Positions 26,533-36,311 are shown, numbered from the stretch's first letter. The stretch is 64,000 bases of DNA from CAIKZY01 sp044374195 (GCA_044374195.1 JBILOY010000008.1:1-64000); one strand, 5' to 3'. Program-made: numbers and translations. Notes: generated by a model not told the origin, from the sequence alone.

Positions 26533-27381
26533 CTAGTTGATGGAGACGGTCAGGGCGACAACGCTCGCGACGATCACGGCCACCGCGGCCACCTGCAGGC
26601 GTCCGAGGCGTTCCTTGAACAAGAAGTAAGCGGCGATGGCTGCGATGGGCGCAAAGAGTGAGGCGAGCACTGCGGTGATCGCCACGCTGCTGGCGGCGCC
26701 AAGTGAGTAGAACATGTAGCCGATCCACTCGGTGAAGCCGGTGAGTACCACCAGTGGCGCGGCTTTCTTGGTCATCTTGAATCGACGGGTCAGCAGGAGC
26801 GGGATCAGCAAGGCGATCACGCCGAACAGCCGGGCGGGCAGCAGGATCCAGGAGATCGGCATATCCCCGCTGAGATGACCGATGGCGAAGAGACCGATGG
26901 CGAAGGCCAGGGCGCCCAGGGTGGCGATGATGGCAGCCTTCAGGGGCTGCTCGTGGGCGAGGGGTTCGGGGTCCGGTGCCACAGCCGCGAGCACCACGCC
27001 TGCGACGATTGCTACCAAAATGAACGAGGTCATCACGGCGATTGCTTCGCCGGTCAACGCCGCAAGCACCGCAGCGATAGCGCCTTCTGTGCACAAGATG
27101 GGAGCGACGACTCCGACCTTGCCGATCTTCAGAGCGCAGTAGGCCAGGATCAGCCCGACCAGATTGCCGAGGCCGCCGGCTACCAGCCACAGGACGCTCG
27201 TGCCATCGAGCTCCTCGGGAATCCCGGTGATGAATAGGAACGGCAGCGTGATGACCAGTCCCACGAACATGATGCCGGCGATGGTCGACCAGGGCCCAAT
27301 GGTGCGCACCGTGCGCGAGGAGGCCAAGGTGCCCGAGGCGAAGCAGCAGGCCGTCAGGATTCCGAAGAGGATGCTCAGCAC
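26533..27381 (-). CDS. EamA/DMT-family permease
   Basis: Membrane protein of 282 aa with ten hydrophobic segments in two EamA halves. The C-terminal half ends with the typical FLFKERLGRLQVAAVAVI motif (E-R/K-L plus G-x-x-L-I). The start is GTG (complement of 27379-27381). Another frame on the same strand is also open across this gene, but it encodes an Arg/His-rich sequence with no family character. The substrate is unknown (drug, amino acid or metabolite). The gene converges on the mutase operon and diverges from add across 34 bases. Confidence 0.82.
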   Translation of the reverse strand: MLSILFGILTACCFASGTLASSRTVRTIGPWSTIAGIMFVGLVITLPFLFITGIPEELDGTSVLWLVAGGLGNLVGLILAYCALKIGKVGVVAPILCTEGAIAAVLAALTGEAIAVMTSFILVAIVAGVVLAAVAPDPEPLAHEQPLKAAIIATLGALAFAIGLFAIGHLSGDMPISWILLPARLFGVIALLIPLLLTRRFKMTKKAAPLVVLTGFTEWIGYMFYSLGAASSVAITAVLASLFAPIAAIAAYFLFKERLGRLQVAAVAVIVASVVALTVSIN

Positions 27382-27415
27382 CCTCGGACACTAGTGGCTG
27401 GCGTAGATTCAGGTT

Positions 27416-28528
27416 ATGACATCGCACGGTATGCCCGTTCTACCGACTGATGTCTTCGTCCGAGCACCGAAGGTCCTTCTGCACGATCATCTTGATGGCG
27501 GCCTGAGACCGCAGACTTTGATCGAACTGGCTCGCGAGAATTCATACGACGACCTTCCTGCTCAGGAGCCGGCAGCACTGGGGGCCTGGTTCGCCGACGC
27601 GGCTTCCTCGGGCTCCCTTGAGCGCTACCTCGAGACCTTCGCTCACACGGTGGCCCTGATGCAGACTGCCTCGGCCCTGCAGAGAGTGGCTCGAGAGTGC
27701 GCGATCGACCTGGCCGCCGATGGTGTGGTCTATGCCGAGATTCGGTTTGCCCCCGAGCTGCACCTGATCTGTGGGCTGACGATCCACGAAGTTGTGGAAG
27801 CGGTACTTGCGGGCTTTGCCGAGGGCGCTGTCGAGGCCAAGGCTGCAGGGCACTGGATTCGCATAGGCACGCTGCTGACCGCAATGCGAACCTCCTCAAA
27901 TGCTCGTGAGGTGGCGGAACTCGTGATCGAGTACCGCGATCGCGGAGTCGTCGGCTTCGACATCGCCGGTGCCGAGGCCGGATATCCGCCTACGCGTCAC
28001 CTCGACGCCTTTCATTACCTGCAGCGAGAGAACTCCCACTTCACTATTCACGCCGGTGAGGCGTTCGGACTTCCGTCCATCTGGGAAGCGATTCAGTGGT
28101 GCGGCGCAGATCGCCTGGGTCACGGGGTGCGCATTGTCGACGACATCGATGTGAATGCCGACGGAACAGTAACGCTGGGAAGGTTGGCGGCGTATGTGCG
28201 CGATGGCCGCATTCCGCTGGAGATGTGCCCGAGCTCAAATGTACAAACGGGTGCAGCACCCAGCATCGCCGAGCACCCGATCGGTCTGCTGCGTGACCTG
28301 GGCTTTCGAGTCACCGTGAATACCGATAATCGTCTGATGTCAGGTACCTCGATGTCGCGCGAGTTTGCCCTACTGAGCCAGGCTTTCGGATACGGGCTCG
28401 ACGACATGCAGTGGTTCACCGTCAACGCGATGAAGAGCGCGTTCATCCCGTTCGACGAGCGTCTGATGATCATCAACGATCGGATCAAGCCAGGCTATGC
28501 CGCACTTCGCGCTGAGCTCGCCGACTAG
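27416..28528 (+). CDS. add: Adenosine deaminase
   Basis: Purine salvage: deaminates adenosine to inosine. The zinc ligands H23 and H25 lie in LHDHLDGG, the form found in actinobacterial Add. HAGEAFG holds the catalytic Glu, GHGVRI the conserved His, and NTDNRLMSGT the catalytic and metal Asp residues. Length is 370 aa. ATG 27416 is used; ATG 27431 is also possible. Its stop TAG shares the palindrome CTAG (28525-28528) with the stop of the convergent purine nucleoside phosphorylase, the next salvage enzyme. Confidence 0.95.
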   Translation: MTSHGMPVLPTDVFVRAPKVLLHDHLDGGLRPQTLIELARENSYDDLPAQEPAALGAWFADAASSGSLERYLETFAHTVALMQTASALQRVARECAIDLAADGVVYAEIRFAPELHLICGLTIHEVVEAVLAGFAEGAVEAKAAGHWIRIGTLLTAMRTSSNAREVAELVIEYRDRGVVGFDIAGAEAGYPPTRHLDAFHYLQRENSHFTIHAGEAFGLPSIWEAIQWCGADRLGHGVRIVDDIDVNADGTVTLGRLAAYVRDGRIPLEMCPSSNVQTGAAPSIAEHPIGLLRDLGFRVTVNTDNRLMSGTSMSREFALLSQAFGYGLDDMQWFTVNAMKSAFIPFDERLMIINDRIKPGYAALRAELAD

Positions 28529-29313
28529 ATAGAGCGAATGATCTCGGTCAGCATGCGACCCAATTGCGGGGCCGCCGACTGGCCGGCCGCAAGTACCTCG
28601 GCGTGATCGAGCGCATCGCCGGTGATTCCGGCCGCAAGATTAGTGACGAGCGAAATGCCGAGCACTTCCAGGTCAAGTGATCGTGCCGTAATGGTCTCGA
28701 GTGCGGTACTCATGCCGACGAGGTCTGCTCCGAGAGTGCGCAGCATTCGAATCTCGGCCGGTGTCTCGTACATAGGCCCGCGAAGTTGCGCGTAGACACC
28801 CTCCGCAGTCTCGGGGAAGTGCTGTCGTACCAGCGCGCGCAGCCGAGGGGAATAGGCGTCGATCATGCTGACAAACCTGGGCCCCACGAGAGGGGATTCA
28901 CCCGTGAGGTTCAGCTGATCACTGATCATCACGGGAGTGCCGACAGTCCATTCGCGACGTAACGAGCCCGCAGCGTTGGTCAGGATCACGGAGTGCACTC
29001 CACAAGCAGCGGCAGTGCGCACCGCATGAACGGCCGATTCAGCACCGAGGCCTTCGTAGAGGTGGGTTCGACCGAGGAAGACGAGCACTCGGCGACCCTC
29101 GATGTCCACACTCCGCACCCGTCCGGAGTGACCGCTCACAACTGGGGCCGAGAAGTGGGGAATCGTGTCGACGGCGGCCTCGAATATGGGGGAGCCAAGC
29201 TCATCAGCCGCGGCGGACCAACCAGAGCCCAGCACGACCGCGATGTCGTGCATCGCGATACCGCTACGCGCAGCAATCGCCGCTGCGGCTTCGGCTGCGC
29301 GCACGCCTGGCAT
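28525..29313 (-). CDS. punA: Purine nucleoside phosphorylase
   Basis: Trimeric-type PNP of 262 aa, cleaving inosine or guanosine with phosphate. Motifs are GSGWSAAADEL near the N-terminus (phosphate loop), SGHSGRV, GRTHLYEG, TNAAGSL, and GADLVGMSTALET (purine site). The start overlaps the stop of the upstream flavoprotein gene (ATGA), so they form one operon. The end interlocks with add. Together the pair converts adenosine to hypoxanthine. Confidence 0.93.
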   Translation of the reverse strand: MPGVRAAEAAAAIAARSGIAMHDIAVVLGSGWSAAADELGSPIFEAAVDTIPHFSAPVVSGHSGRVRSVDIEGRRVLVFLGRTHLYEGLGAESAVHAVRTAAACGVHSVILTNAAGSLRREWTVGTPVMISDQLNLTGESPLVGPRFVSMIDAYSPRLRALVRQHFPETAEGVYAQLRGPMYETPAEIRMLRTLGADLVGMSTALETITARSLDLEVLGISLVTNLAAGITGDALDHAEVLAAGQSAAPQLGRMLTEIIRSI

Positions 29314-30725
29314 CAGCCCTCCGCGGTCACGTGCAGCTGACGGGCCGCCTCAGCGATAGAGCCTGACAGGCTCGGGTAGACGGTGAAGGTCGTGGCAAGC
29401 TCATCGGCGGTCAAGCGTTGCTCGACAGCGACGGTAAGAGCGTGGATCAGCTCGCTCGCGTGCTCGCTCACGATGACGGCGCCGGCGATGATGCGCGAGC
29501 CGCGACGGCAGAAGATCTTGACGAATCCGTCGTGCTGCTCTTCCATCTTCGAGCGTGCGTTGGTAGCGAGCTGGAGCATGATGACGTCGCCGCGGAAGGC
29601 ACCTGAGTCGAGACCCTTCTGGGTCAGGCCCACCGTGGCGATTTCCGGCCGGGTGAAGATCGTGCTCGACACATGCTCGAGTTCCAGCGGTACGACGGCA
29701 TCTCCGAGTGCATGCGACATCGCGATACGACCCTGCATTGCGGCCACAGAGGCGAGCATCATGATGCCCGTGCAATCGCCAGCGGCATAAATCGTGCGCA
29801 CTGTGGTTCGTGAGACACGATCAGTGATGATGTAGCCGTTGTCGTCGATTGCGACGCCTGCATCCTCGAGCCCTAGCTCGTCGGTATTGGGTAGTGAGCC
29901 AACCGCCATGAGCACGTGCGACCCCGTCACGATGCGGCCATCCTCCAATTCAACCTCGACCCCGTTCTCGGTGCGGCGCGCAGCGACTGCTCGGCTGTGG
30001 CTCATGACTTCAATGCCACTGCGGCGGTAGACATCCTCGATTACTTGAGCGGCGTCTGGATCCTCGCCTGGCAGCACGCGATCACGGCTGGAGACAAGCA
30101 CCACGGAGCTGCCGAGGCCGTGATACGCCCCCGCAAATTCGGCGCCGGTCACGCCGGAGCCCACGACAATCAAGCGCTCGGGAAGCTCAGTGAGGTCGTA
30201 GACCTGCTCCCAGGTCAATATTCGCTCGCCATCGGGGATAGCCGTATCGAGAATGCGTGGGCGAGTACCGGTGGCGATGAGGATGACATCGGCGTGCAGC
30301 TGGGTCATGCTGCCATCGGGCAGAAGTGCCATCACGCTGGTCTCGCCGGTGAGCCTCCCGCGCCCCCGAATGACGCTCACGCCAGCCTGATCCATCTTCG
30401 CCGAGATATCCGAGCTCTGTGCTGCGGCGAGGCCCAGGATGCGCTCATTGACGACGGTCAGATCGACGCCGATCTGGCGCGGGGTCGGGGGCTGTCCGTC
30501 GATGCGCACGCCCAGGGCGCCGCTGTGCTCGGTGCTCCAGATGACCCCAGCGGTGGCGATGAGAGCCTTACTGGGAACGCAATCGGTCAGGACCGCCGAG
30601 CCACCGAGACCGTCGCGGTCGACGATGGTGACCTCTGCCCCGAGCTGTCGGGCGACCAGGGCTGCCTCGTACCCGCCAGGCCCCCCACCGATGATGACCA
30701 CATGTGCTGAATCAGCCAGGTTCAC
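29313..30725 (-). CDS. lpdA: LpdA-type NAD(P)H:quinone reductase (not lipoamide dehydrogenase)
   Basis: Flavoprotein disulfide reductase fold of 470 aa: FAD site IGGGPGGYEA, NAD site VGSGVTGAEFAG, second FAD motif IYAAGDCTG. The redox CxxxxC is broken: A44 replaces the first Cys and only C49 remains. The C-terminal HPTxSE is YPSLSG, so the catalytic His is missing. These are the changes known from M. tuberculosis LpdA (Rv3303c), a quinone reductase rather than a dihydrolipoamide dehydrogenase. The start is GTG. It is coupled to the PNP gene and diverges from lemA across 61 bases. Confidence 0.88.
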   Translation of the reverse strand: MNLADSAHVVIIGGGPGGYEAALVARQLGAEVTIVDRDGLGGSAVLTDCVPSKALIATAGVIWSTEHSGALGVRIDGQPPTPRQIGVDLTVVNERILGLAAAQSSDISAKMDQAGVSVIRGRGRLTGETSVMALLPDGSMTQLHADVILIATGTRPRILDTAIPDGERILTWEQVYDLTELPERLIVVGSGVTGAEFAGAYHGLGSSVVLVSSRDRVLPGEDPDAAQVIEDVYRRSGIEVMSHSRAVAARRTENGVEVELEDGRIVTGSHVLMAVGSLPNTDELGLEDAGVAIDDNGYIITDRVSRTTVRTIYAAGDCTGIMMLASVAAMQGRIAMSHALGDAVVPLELEHVSSTIFTRPEIATVGLTQKGLDSGAFRGDVIMLQLATNARSKMEEQHDGFVKIFCRRGSRIIAGAVIVSEHASELIHALTVAVEQRLTADELATTFTVYPSLSGSIAEAARQLHVTAEG

Positions 30726-30786
30726 GGCCCCATTCTGGCCGATGATGATTCGCGCCGGTTCACCGGAGCCGTGTTAGCGTAGTGGC

Positions 30787-31341
30787 ATGTGGATTTGGAT
30801 CATTCTCGCGATCGTCGTCGTCCTGCTCGTGATCTTCGTGATCGCGACCTACAACAAGCTCGTGCGCGCCAATGTGGCCGTCGACGAGGCTTTTGCCCAG
30901 ATCGAGGTGCAGCTTAAGCGCCGAAACGATCTCATCCCGAACCTGGTAAGCACGGTCAAGGGCTACGCCGCCCACGAGGCCGGCACCTTCGAGAAGGTCA
31001 CCGAGGCTCGTGCCATCGCCGAGCACGCCAATGGCGTGGCCGAGGTCGCTGCCGCTGACGGCATGCTCACCCAGGCCCTGCGTGGCCTGCTGGCCGTCGC
31101 CGAGGCTTACCCTGATCTGAAGGCATCGGCTAACTTCCTGGCACTGCAGGAAGAACTGTCCGGCACCGAGAACAAGGTCGCTTTCTCACGTCAGTACTAC
31201 AACGACGCGGTTCGCATGCTGAACACCATGATCGTCACCATTCCGTCGAAGTTCTTCGCCGGCATGGCGAAGGTGAGTGAGCGCGAGTTCTACGAGGTCC
31301 CGGACGCTGCTGATCGCAACGTGCCGACCGTCAGCTTCTGA
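30787..31341 (+). CDS. lemA: LemA family protein
   Basis: Protein of 184 aa. One N-terminal transmembrane helix (residues 2-20) is followed by a helical extracytoplasmic or cytoplasmic domain. The LemA signature YNKLVRANVAVDEAFAQIEV and a QLKRRNDLIPNLV stretch are clear, as is NFLALQEELSGTENKV. Its molecular role is unclear. It is followed 5 bases later by htpX, a common lemA-htpX pairing in bacteria that suggests a role in membrane protein quality control. Confidence 0.92.
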   Translation: MWIWIILAIVVVLLVIFVIATYNKLVRANVAVDEAFAQIEVQLKRRNDLIPNLVSTVKGYAAHEAGTFEKVTEARAIAEHANGVAEVAAADGMLTQALRGLLAVAEAYPDLKASANFLALQEELSGTENKVAFSRQYYNDAVRMLNTMIVTIPSKFFAGMAKVSEREFYEVPDAADRNVPTVSF

Positions 31342-31346
31342 TCTCG

Positions 31347-32246
31347 ATGGCGGTTTCCTTCCGCGCTGAGCAGTCCTCGAACAAGCGCAAGACCTGGTTC
31401 CTGCTCGTCGCCATGTTCATCGCGGTAGTCGCGATGGTCTGGGCAGCGGGAACGCTGCTGAATTTCAACGCGGCTCTACTTGTTCCGATTGCAGTGGGTA
31501 TCTCGCTGATCGGTGTCTGGACTAGCTACTGGAAGTCCGACTCTCTGGTGCTTGCGATGACACAGGCCAAGGTCATCTCGCACGAAGACGCTCCTCAGCT
31601 CTACAACCTGGTCGAGGAGATCTGCATCGCCTCGGGCCTGCCGATGCCCAAGATTGCGATCGTGCAGGATCCTGCTCCCAACGCCTTTGCCACCGGACGT
31701 GATCCGAACCATGCGGTGATCGCCTTCACCACGGGCATCCTGGAAAAGATGGATCGTGAGCAGTTGCAGGGAGTTGCAGCGCACGAGATGGCACATGTGG
31801 GCAATCGCGACACCCTGGTGATGGCCGTGGCGGCCACGACCGCTGGTCTCCTGGCGATCCTCGCCGACATGGGTGCCCGAATGGCGCTCTTCTCTCGCCG
31901 CGGCAATGACAGCAATCCCATCGCCATCATCGTCTCGTTGGTCATCATCTTGCTGGCCCCGATCGCGGCACTGCTCCTGCGCGCGGCCATCTCGCGCAAG
32001 CGCGAGGCGCTCGCTGACGCAACCGCGGTGCAGTTCACCCGCAACCCCACTGGACTTCGACGCGCGCTCGAGACTCTCGCCGCAGACTCGACCGTCGTGC
32101 ACCAGAAGTCCACCGCAGTCGCCCATGTGTGGATCGAGTCACCACTCGACGGCAAGTCGAAGTCGATGTTCGACACGCATCCTCCGCTCGCCGCGCGCAT
32201 TGCCCTGCTGCGTGAGATGGAAGGCGCTCCGCCTGCGGTGGAGTGA
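31347..32246 (+). CDS. htpX: HtpX-like M48 membrane zinc metalloprotease
   Basis: Membrane protease of 299 aa. Two N-terminal hydrophobic segments (about 18-60) precede the zinc motif HEMAH at residues 146-150. A second helix pair follows (about 160-215), then RKREALADATAV with the third zinc ligand Glu. It degrades misfolded membrane proteins in the known family members. It is cotranscribed with lemA. The 39 bases after it separate it from the convergent acetoacetyl-CoA synthetase gene. Confidence 0.92.
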   Translation: MAVSFRAEQSSNKRKTWFLLVAMFIAVVAMVWAAGTLLNFNAALLVPIAVGISLIGVWTSYWKSDSLVLAMTQAKVISHEDAPQLYNLVEEICIASGLPMPKIAIVQDPAPNAFATGRDPNHAVIAFTTGILEKMDREQLQGVAAHEMAHVGNRDTLVMAVAATTAGLLAILADMGARMALFSRRGNDSNPIAIIVSLVIILLAPIAALLLRAAISRKREALADATAVQFTRNPTGLRRALETLAADSTVVHQKSTAVAHVWIESPLDGKSKSMFDTHPPLAARIALLREMEGAPPAVE

Positions 32247-32285
32247 CGTTGTTACGCGAGGTGCCGCTCATTGAGCGACATAGAC

Positions 32286-34325
32286 CTACCGTCGCAGGTC
32301 GGGGAGTGCGGCGATTTCGTCGAGGCTGTCGGGGTTGCCGAGCGCTTCACGTCCTTTGACGGGACGACCGTTGACGGCGTTGCGGACGGCGACTTCGGAG
32401 AGTTTTCCGGTTCGGGTGCGGGGGACTGAGCTCGCGGCCGCGATCACTGCGGGTACGTGGCGCGGTGAGCAGCGGGTCCGGATAGCGGTCTTGATGCGGG
32501 CCCGAAGGTCATCGTCGAGTGCGTAGCCTGCGCCGAGGGTGATGATGAGGACGATGCGAGTGTCTCCGTCCCAGTCCTGGCCGAAGGTGATGGCGTCGGT
32601 GATTTCGGGGAAGTCCTCGATGGCTGCGTAGATCTCGGCGGTGCCGATACGTACTCCGCCGGAGTTCAGGGTGGCGTCGGATCGACCGTGAATAACGACG
32701 CCGCCGCGCTCGGTCCATGATGCGTGATCGCCGTGGGCCCAAATTCCGGGCCAGGTGTCGAAGTAGGTGCCGTGGAAGCGGCTGCCATCGTCATCGCCCC
32801 AGATGCCCAACGGCACCGTGGGGAAGGGGTTGAGGCAGACGAGTTCACCCGTGCCACCGGGAGGCACGTGATTGCCGTCGTCGTCGAGGATATCGATGGA
32901 GCAGCCGAGCGCCGGCCCGGTCATTTCGCCCGCGTGGAAAGGCTTTGTGGGGTCGCCGCCGATGAAGCAACCAACCAGATCGGTGCCGCCGGAGATCGGG
33001 TTGATCATCACGTGCGGGCCGAGCTGATCGGCGAGCCATTCGGCTGTGGCTTCTGACAGCGGTGATCCGGTGACCATGATCATCCGCAGGTCGGACAACG
33101 GGCCGTCGCGCAGCAAGTCGAGACCGTCGTGGCGAATCTGGTCGAGCAGGCGTGCGCCGACACCGACGTGCGTGGCGGCGGTGAGGCGTGCGGCGGTGAA
33201 GACGCCGAGGATGTCGGGAAAGTTCGCGGCCGCGTCATGCATCACGAGGGTGGCCCCGGTAGACAGCGCGCTGACCTGCCAGTTCCACATCATCCAGCTG
33301 GTGGTGGAGTAGAACAGCATGCGATCGTTCGGACCGCAGTCGCACTGCAGGCCCACCTCGGTCAGGTGCTTGAGTAGTACGCCGCCAGCCCGATGTATCA
33401 GGCACTTGGGCTTGCCGGTCGTGCCGGAGGAGAACAGCACGTAGGCCGGGTGATCGAAGGGCAGGCGCGTGTATTCGGGTGCTGCGCCGGCATGCTCGGC
33501 CATCGCCTCGTGCAGGCCGGAGATCGAGGTCGACGGGCGCGAGAGTGATACGGCCGCGGCGCGCACTGAAGTCGTTCCATCGGAATCAGCGGGTGCAGAA
33601 GCCAACAGCACATGGCGAAGACTCGGCAGGCCATCGATAGTCTCGGCGAGGTTTGCGACGCGGTCGAAGTACTTGCCATTCCAGTCGTAGCCGATCGCGG
33701 CAATGAGAACGCTCGGGTCAAGTTGTCCGATGCGATCGAGGATCGCCGGTGCGCCGAACTCGGGTGCCACGCTGCTCACCACCGCGCCTATCGCTAACGC
33801 ACCCAGATTGGCGACCAGCGCATCGATACCGACGGGCAAGATGAGCACAACGCGATCACCGGCGCCGACGCCGCGAGTGCGCAGTGCTGCAGCGAACTCC
33901 GCAACGCGGGCGGTCAGCTCGTCGCGTGTGAGCTGAGCCATGGTCACGATCAAGCCGGCCTTCTCGCCCGACGCAATGACGCGAATTGGTGCCGCATCGG
34001 GCCAGTCGCGCAGGAGGTTCTCGGCGATATTTAGCCGGGCTTCAGGGAAGAACACCGCTTCCGGCAGTACCGACTCCCGATACGCGACAGCGCCCTTCTC
34101 GCCCACTACTCCGTAGAAATCCCACACCGCGGACCAGAAACCATCCAGATCAGTGACCGACCATTCGTGGAGTCCCACCTGCGGCGGTATTGATGCTCGG
34201 CTGCGGGCGAACCCCTCGAACACAGCTCTCTGGGTCGTCTGGCTCGTGGTGGGGTCGGGAACCCAGGTCGCGCTTTTCGCACCCGTGAGGGGACTCTCCG
34301 GGATCATTCCGTCAGGGCGTGTCAC
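32286..34325 (-). CDS. Acetoacetyl-CoA synthetase
   Basis: Acyl-adenylate-forming enzyme activating acetoacetate to acetoacetyl-CoA. Its 679 aa show the N-terminal ACAS domain (NIAENLL), the P-loop-like LFSSGTTGKPK, ISGGTD, and the C-terminal catalytic Lys in RTRTGKLSE. Length and the LHEWSVTDLDGFWSAVWDF stretch are typical of AacS rather than acetyl-CoA synthetase. The start taken is GTG 34325 (complement); ATG six codons in is equally likely. It could serve ketone-body or PHB use. It lies 113 bases downstream of the carboxylase alpha gene on the same strand. Confidence 0.88.
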   Translation of the reverse strand: MTRPDGMIPESPLTGAKSATWVPDPTTSQTTQRAVFEGFARSRASIPPQVGLHEWSVTDLDGFWSAVWDFYGVVGEKGAVAYRESVLPEAVFFPEARLNIAENLLRDWPDAAPIRVIASGEKAGLIVTMAQLTRDELTARVAEFAAALRTRGVGAGDRVVLILPVGIDALVANLGALAIGAVVSSVAPEFGAPAILDRIGQLDPSVLIAAIGYDWNGKYFDRVANLAETIDGLPSLRHVLLASAPADSDGTTSVRAAAVSLSRPSTSISGLHEAMAEHAGAAPEYTRLPFDHPAYVLFSSGTTGKPKCLIHRAGGVLLKHLTEVGLQCDCGPNDRMLFYSTTSWMMWNWQVSALSTGATLVMHDAAANFPDILGVFTAARLTAATHVGVGARLLDQIRHDGLDLLRDGPLSDLRMIMVTGSPLSEATAEWLADQLGPHVMINPISGGTDLVGCFIGGDPTKPFHAGEMTGPALGCSIDILDDDGNHVPPGGTGELVCLNPFPTVPLGIWGDDDGSRFHGTYFDTWPGIWAHGDHASWTERGGVVIHGRSDATLNSGGVRIGTAEIYAAIEDFPEITDAITFGQDWDGDTRIVLIITLGAGYALDDDLRARIKTAIRTRCSPRHVPAVIAAASSVPRTRTGKLSEVAVRNAVNGRPVKGREALGNPDSLDEIAALPDLRR

Positions 34326-34438
34326 GTGCGAGCCTCGTTCCCTTCGGTGACCTGGGCTAAGGGTCTTGTATCAGCCCGTTGTCCGCGAGAGTGCCTGTGC
34401 TCGCGCGCTGTTGAGCCCGGGCCGAATCAGGTGCGTGA

Positions 34439-36202
34439 TCAGTCCTTGATCTCGCAGAGAACAGTTCCGGTCGGCACCGTGGTTCCAGCCTCGGCATTGA
34501 GCGAGGTGATGGTGCCGGCCTTATGTGCAGTGAGCGGCTGCTCCATCTTCATGGCCTCGAGCACGACGATGAGATCGCCTGCAGCGACGACCTGGCCCTC
34601 GGTGACCTCGACCTTGACGATGGTGCCCTGCATGGGAGCGGTGAGTGAATCACCGGTGGCGCCGCCACCGGCCTTCTTGCCGCCGCGCTTCTTGGGGCCT
34701 GCTGCCTTGGCGCTGCTACCGCCGCCGGACACTGCGCCCAGGCCGGCGGGGAGGGTGACCTCGATGCGCTTTCCGCCCACCTCGACCACGACCGACTCGC
34801 GAGCCGCGGGCTCATTGAGCTCGGAGGCTGCGCCGGAGTATGCGGGGATGGTGTTGTTGAACTCGGTCTCGATCCAGCGGGTGTGCACGGTGAATGCGTC
34901 ATCAGGATTGACCGGCGCGAATGCCGGGTCACGCACGACCTCGCGGTGGAAGGTCAGTGCCGTGGCAATGCCATCAATCTGGAACTCGTCGAGTGCACGG
35001 CGTGAGCGCTCCAGGGCTTCTTGACGATCGCGACCGGTGACGATGAGCTTGGCGAGCAGTGAGTCGAAGTTGCCGCCGATGACATCGCCGGCTTCGAAGC
35101 CGGCGTCAACGCGCACGCCGGGGCCGCTCGGCGGATTCCAGACAGTGAGCACGCCAGGTGCGGGCAGGAAGCCACGGCCGGGATCCTCGCCGTTGATGCG
35201 GAACTCGATCGAGTGACCGCGAAGTACGGGATCGGCGTAGTCGATGACGCCGCCCTCGGCGATCCGGAACTGCTCGCGCACGAGATCAATGCCGGCAACT
35301 TCTTCCGTGACGGGGTGCTCGACCTGTAGGCGCGTGTTGACCTCGAGGAAGGAGATCGTGCCGTCGACACCGACGAGGAACTCGCAGGTGCCCGCGTTGT
35401 AGTAGCCGGCCTCCTTGAGGATCGCCTTTGATGATGCGTAGAGCTCATCGAGCTGGGCCTGCGAGAGGAACGGGGCAGGTGCCTCCTCGACCAGCTTCTG
35501 GTGACGACGCTGCAGGGAGCAGTCGCGGGTCGAGACGACCACGACATTGCCGTGCATGTCGGCGAGGCACTGGGTCTCGACGTGACGCGGGTTGTCGAGG
35601 TAACGCTCGACGAAGCACTCGCCGCGACCGAAGGCTGCGATGGCCTCGCGAACCGCGGAGTCGAATAGATCAGGAATCTCCTCGAGGGTGCGGGCAACCT
35701 TCAAGCCGCGACCGCCGCCACCGAACGCTGCCTTGATGGCAACAGGGAGGCCGTGCTTCTTCGCGAACTCGACAACCTCGCCGGAATCCTTGACGGGATC
35801 AGGGGTGCCGGGAACCTGCGGGGCGCCAGCGCGCTGGGCGATATGGCGTGCGGAGACCTTGTCGCCCAGTGAGCGGATCGCATCCGGTGACGGACCGATC
35901 CAAGTGATGCCGGCATCAATGACGGCCTGCGCGAAGTCAGCGTTCTCGGAGAGGAAGCCGTAGCCGGGGTGAATGGCGTCGGCACCGGACTGCTTGGCGG
36001 CGTCGATGATCTTGTCGATGACCAGGTAACTCTCTGCAGCGGTGTTACCACCGAGGGCGATGGCCTGATCGGCCAGGCGCACGTGCAACGCGTCGCGATC
36101 AGGCTCGGCGTAAACGGCGACGGACTGGAGCCCGGCGTCACGGCAAGCACGAATGACGCGGATGGCGATTTCACCACGGTTGGCGATGAGAACGGTGCGC
36201 AC
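34439..36202 (-). CDS. Acyl-CoA carboxylase alpha subunit (biotin carboxylase + BCCP)
   Basis: Protein of 587 aa, equivalent to actinobacterial AccA3. Biotin carboxylase N domain, ATP-grasp with GGGGRGLKVA, and C domain span residues 1 to about 450. A Pro/Ala/Gly/Lys-rich linker (about 490-515) leads to the biotinyl domain with EAMKM, where K552 is the biotin site. It carboxylates biotin for acetyl-, propionyl- or longer acyl-CoA transfer. The partners accD-type beta and epsilon subunits and the biotin ligase lie within 3 kb upstream. Confidence 0.94.
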   Translation of the reverse strand: MRTVLIANRGEIAIRVIRACRDAGLQSVAVYAEPDRDALHVRLADQAIALGGNTAAESYLVIDKIIDAAKQSGADAIHPGYGFLSENADFAQAVIDAGITWIGPSPDAIRSLGDKVSARHIAQRAGAPQVPGTPDPVKDSGEVVEFAKKHGLPVAIKAAFGGGGRGLKVARTLEEIPDLFDSAVREAIAAFGRGECFVERYLDNPRHVETQCLADMHGNVVVVSTRDCSLQRRHQKLVEEAPAPFLSQAQLDELYASSKAILKEAGYYNAGTCEFLVGVDGTISFLEVNTRLQVEHPVTEEVAGIDLVREQFRIAEGGVIDYADPVLRGHSIEFRINGEDPGRGFLPAPGVLTVWNPPSGPGVRVDAGFEAGDVIGGNFDSLLAKLIVTGRDRQEALERSRRALDEFQIDGIATALTFHREVVRDPAFAPVNPDDAFTVHTRWIETEFNNTIPAYSGAASELNEPAARESVVVEVGGKRIEVTLPAGLGAVSGGGSSAKAAGPKKRGGKKAGGGATGDSLTAPMQGTIVKVEVTEGQVVAAGDLIVVLEAMKMEQPLTAHKAGTITSLNAEAGTTVPTGTVLCEIKD

Positions 36203-36311
36203 GGGGCTCCTTCTTTCGGGACCGGATTCTCATCCGGCACTGCAGTTTATTGAGTTATTTCAGGGTCAGGGGGTCAGATGGTCGGCCGGGGCCGAGCGCC
36301 GGCTGTGAAGA

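Noticed and set aside
26471..27427. A 318-codon open frame on the minus strand, in another frame from the EamA permease gene
   Set aside because: It encodes an Arg/His/Gly-rich sequence with no family character, while the overlapping frame gives a regular ten-helix transporter with a typical EamA end.
29313..30725. E3 lipoamide dehydrogenase of a 2-oxoacid dehydrogenase complex
   Set aside because: The CxxxxC pair and the C-terminal catalytic His are both missing, and no E1 or E2 genes are nearby.
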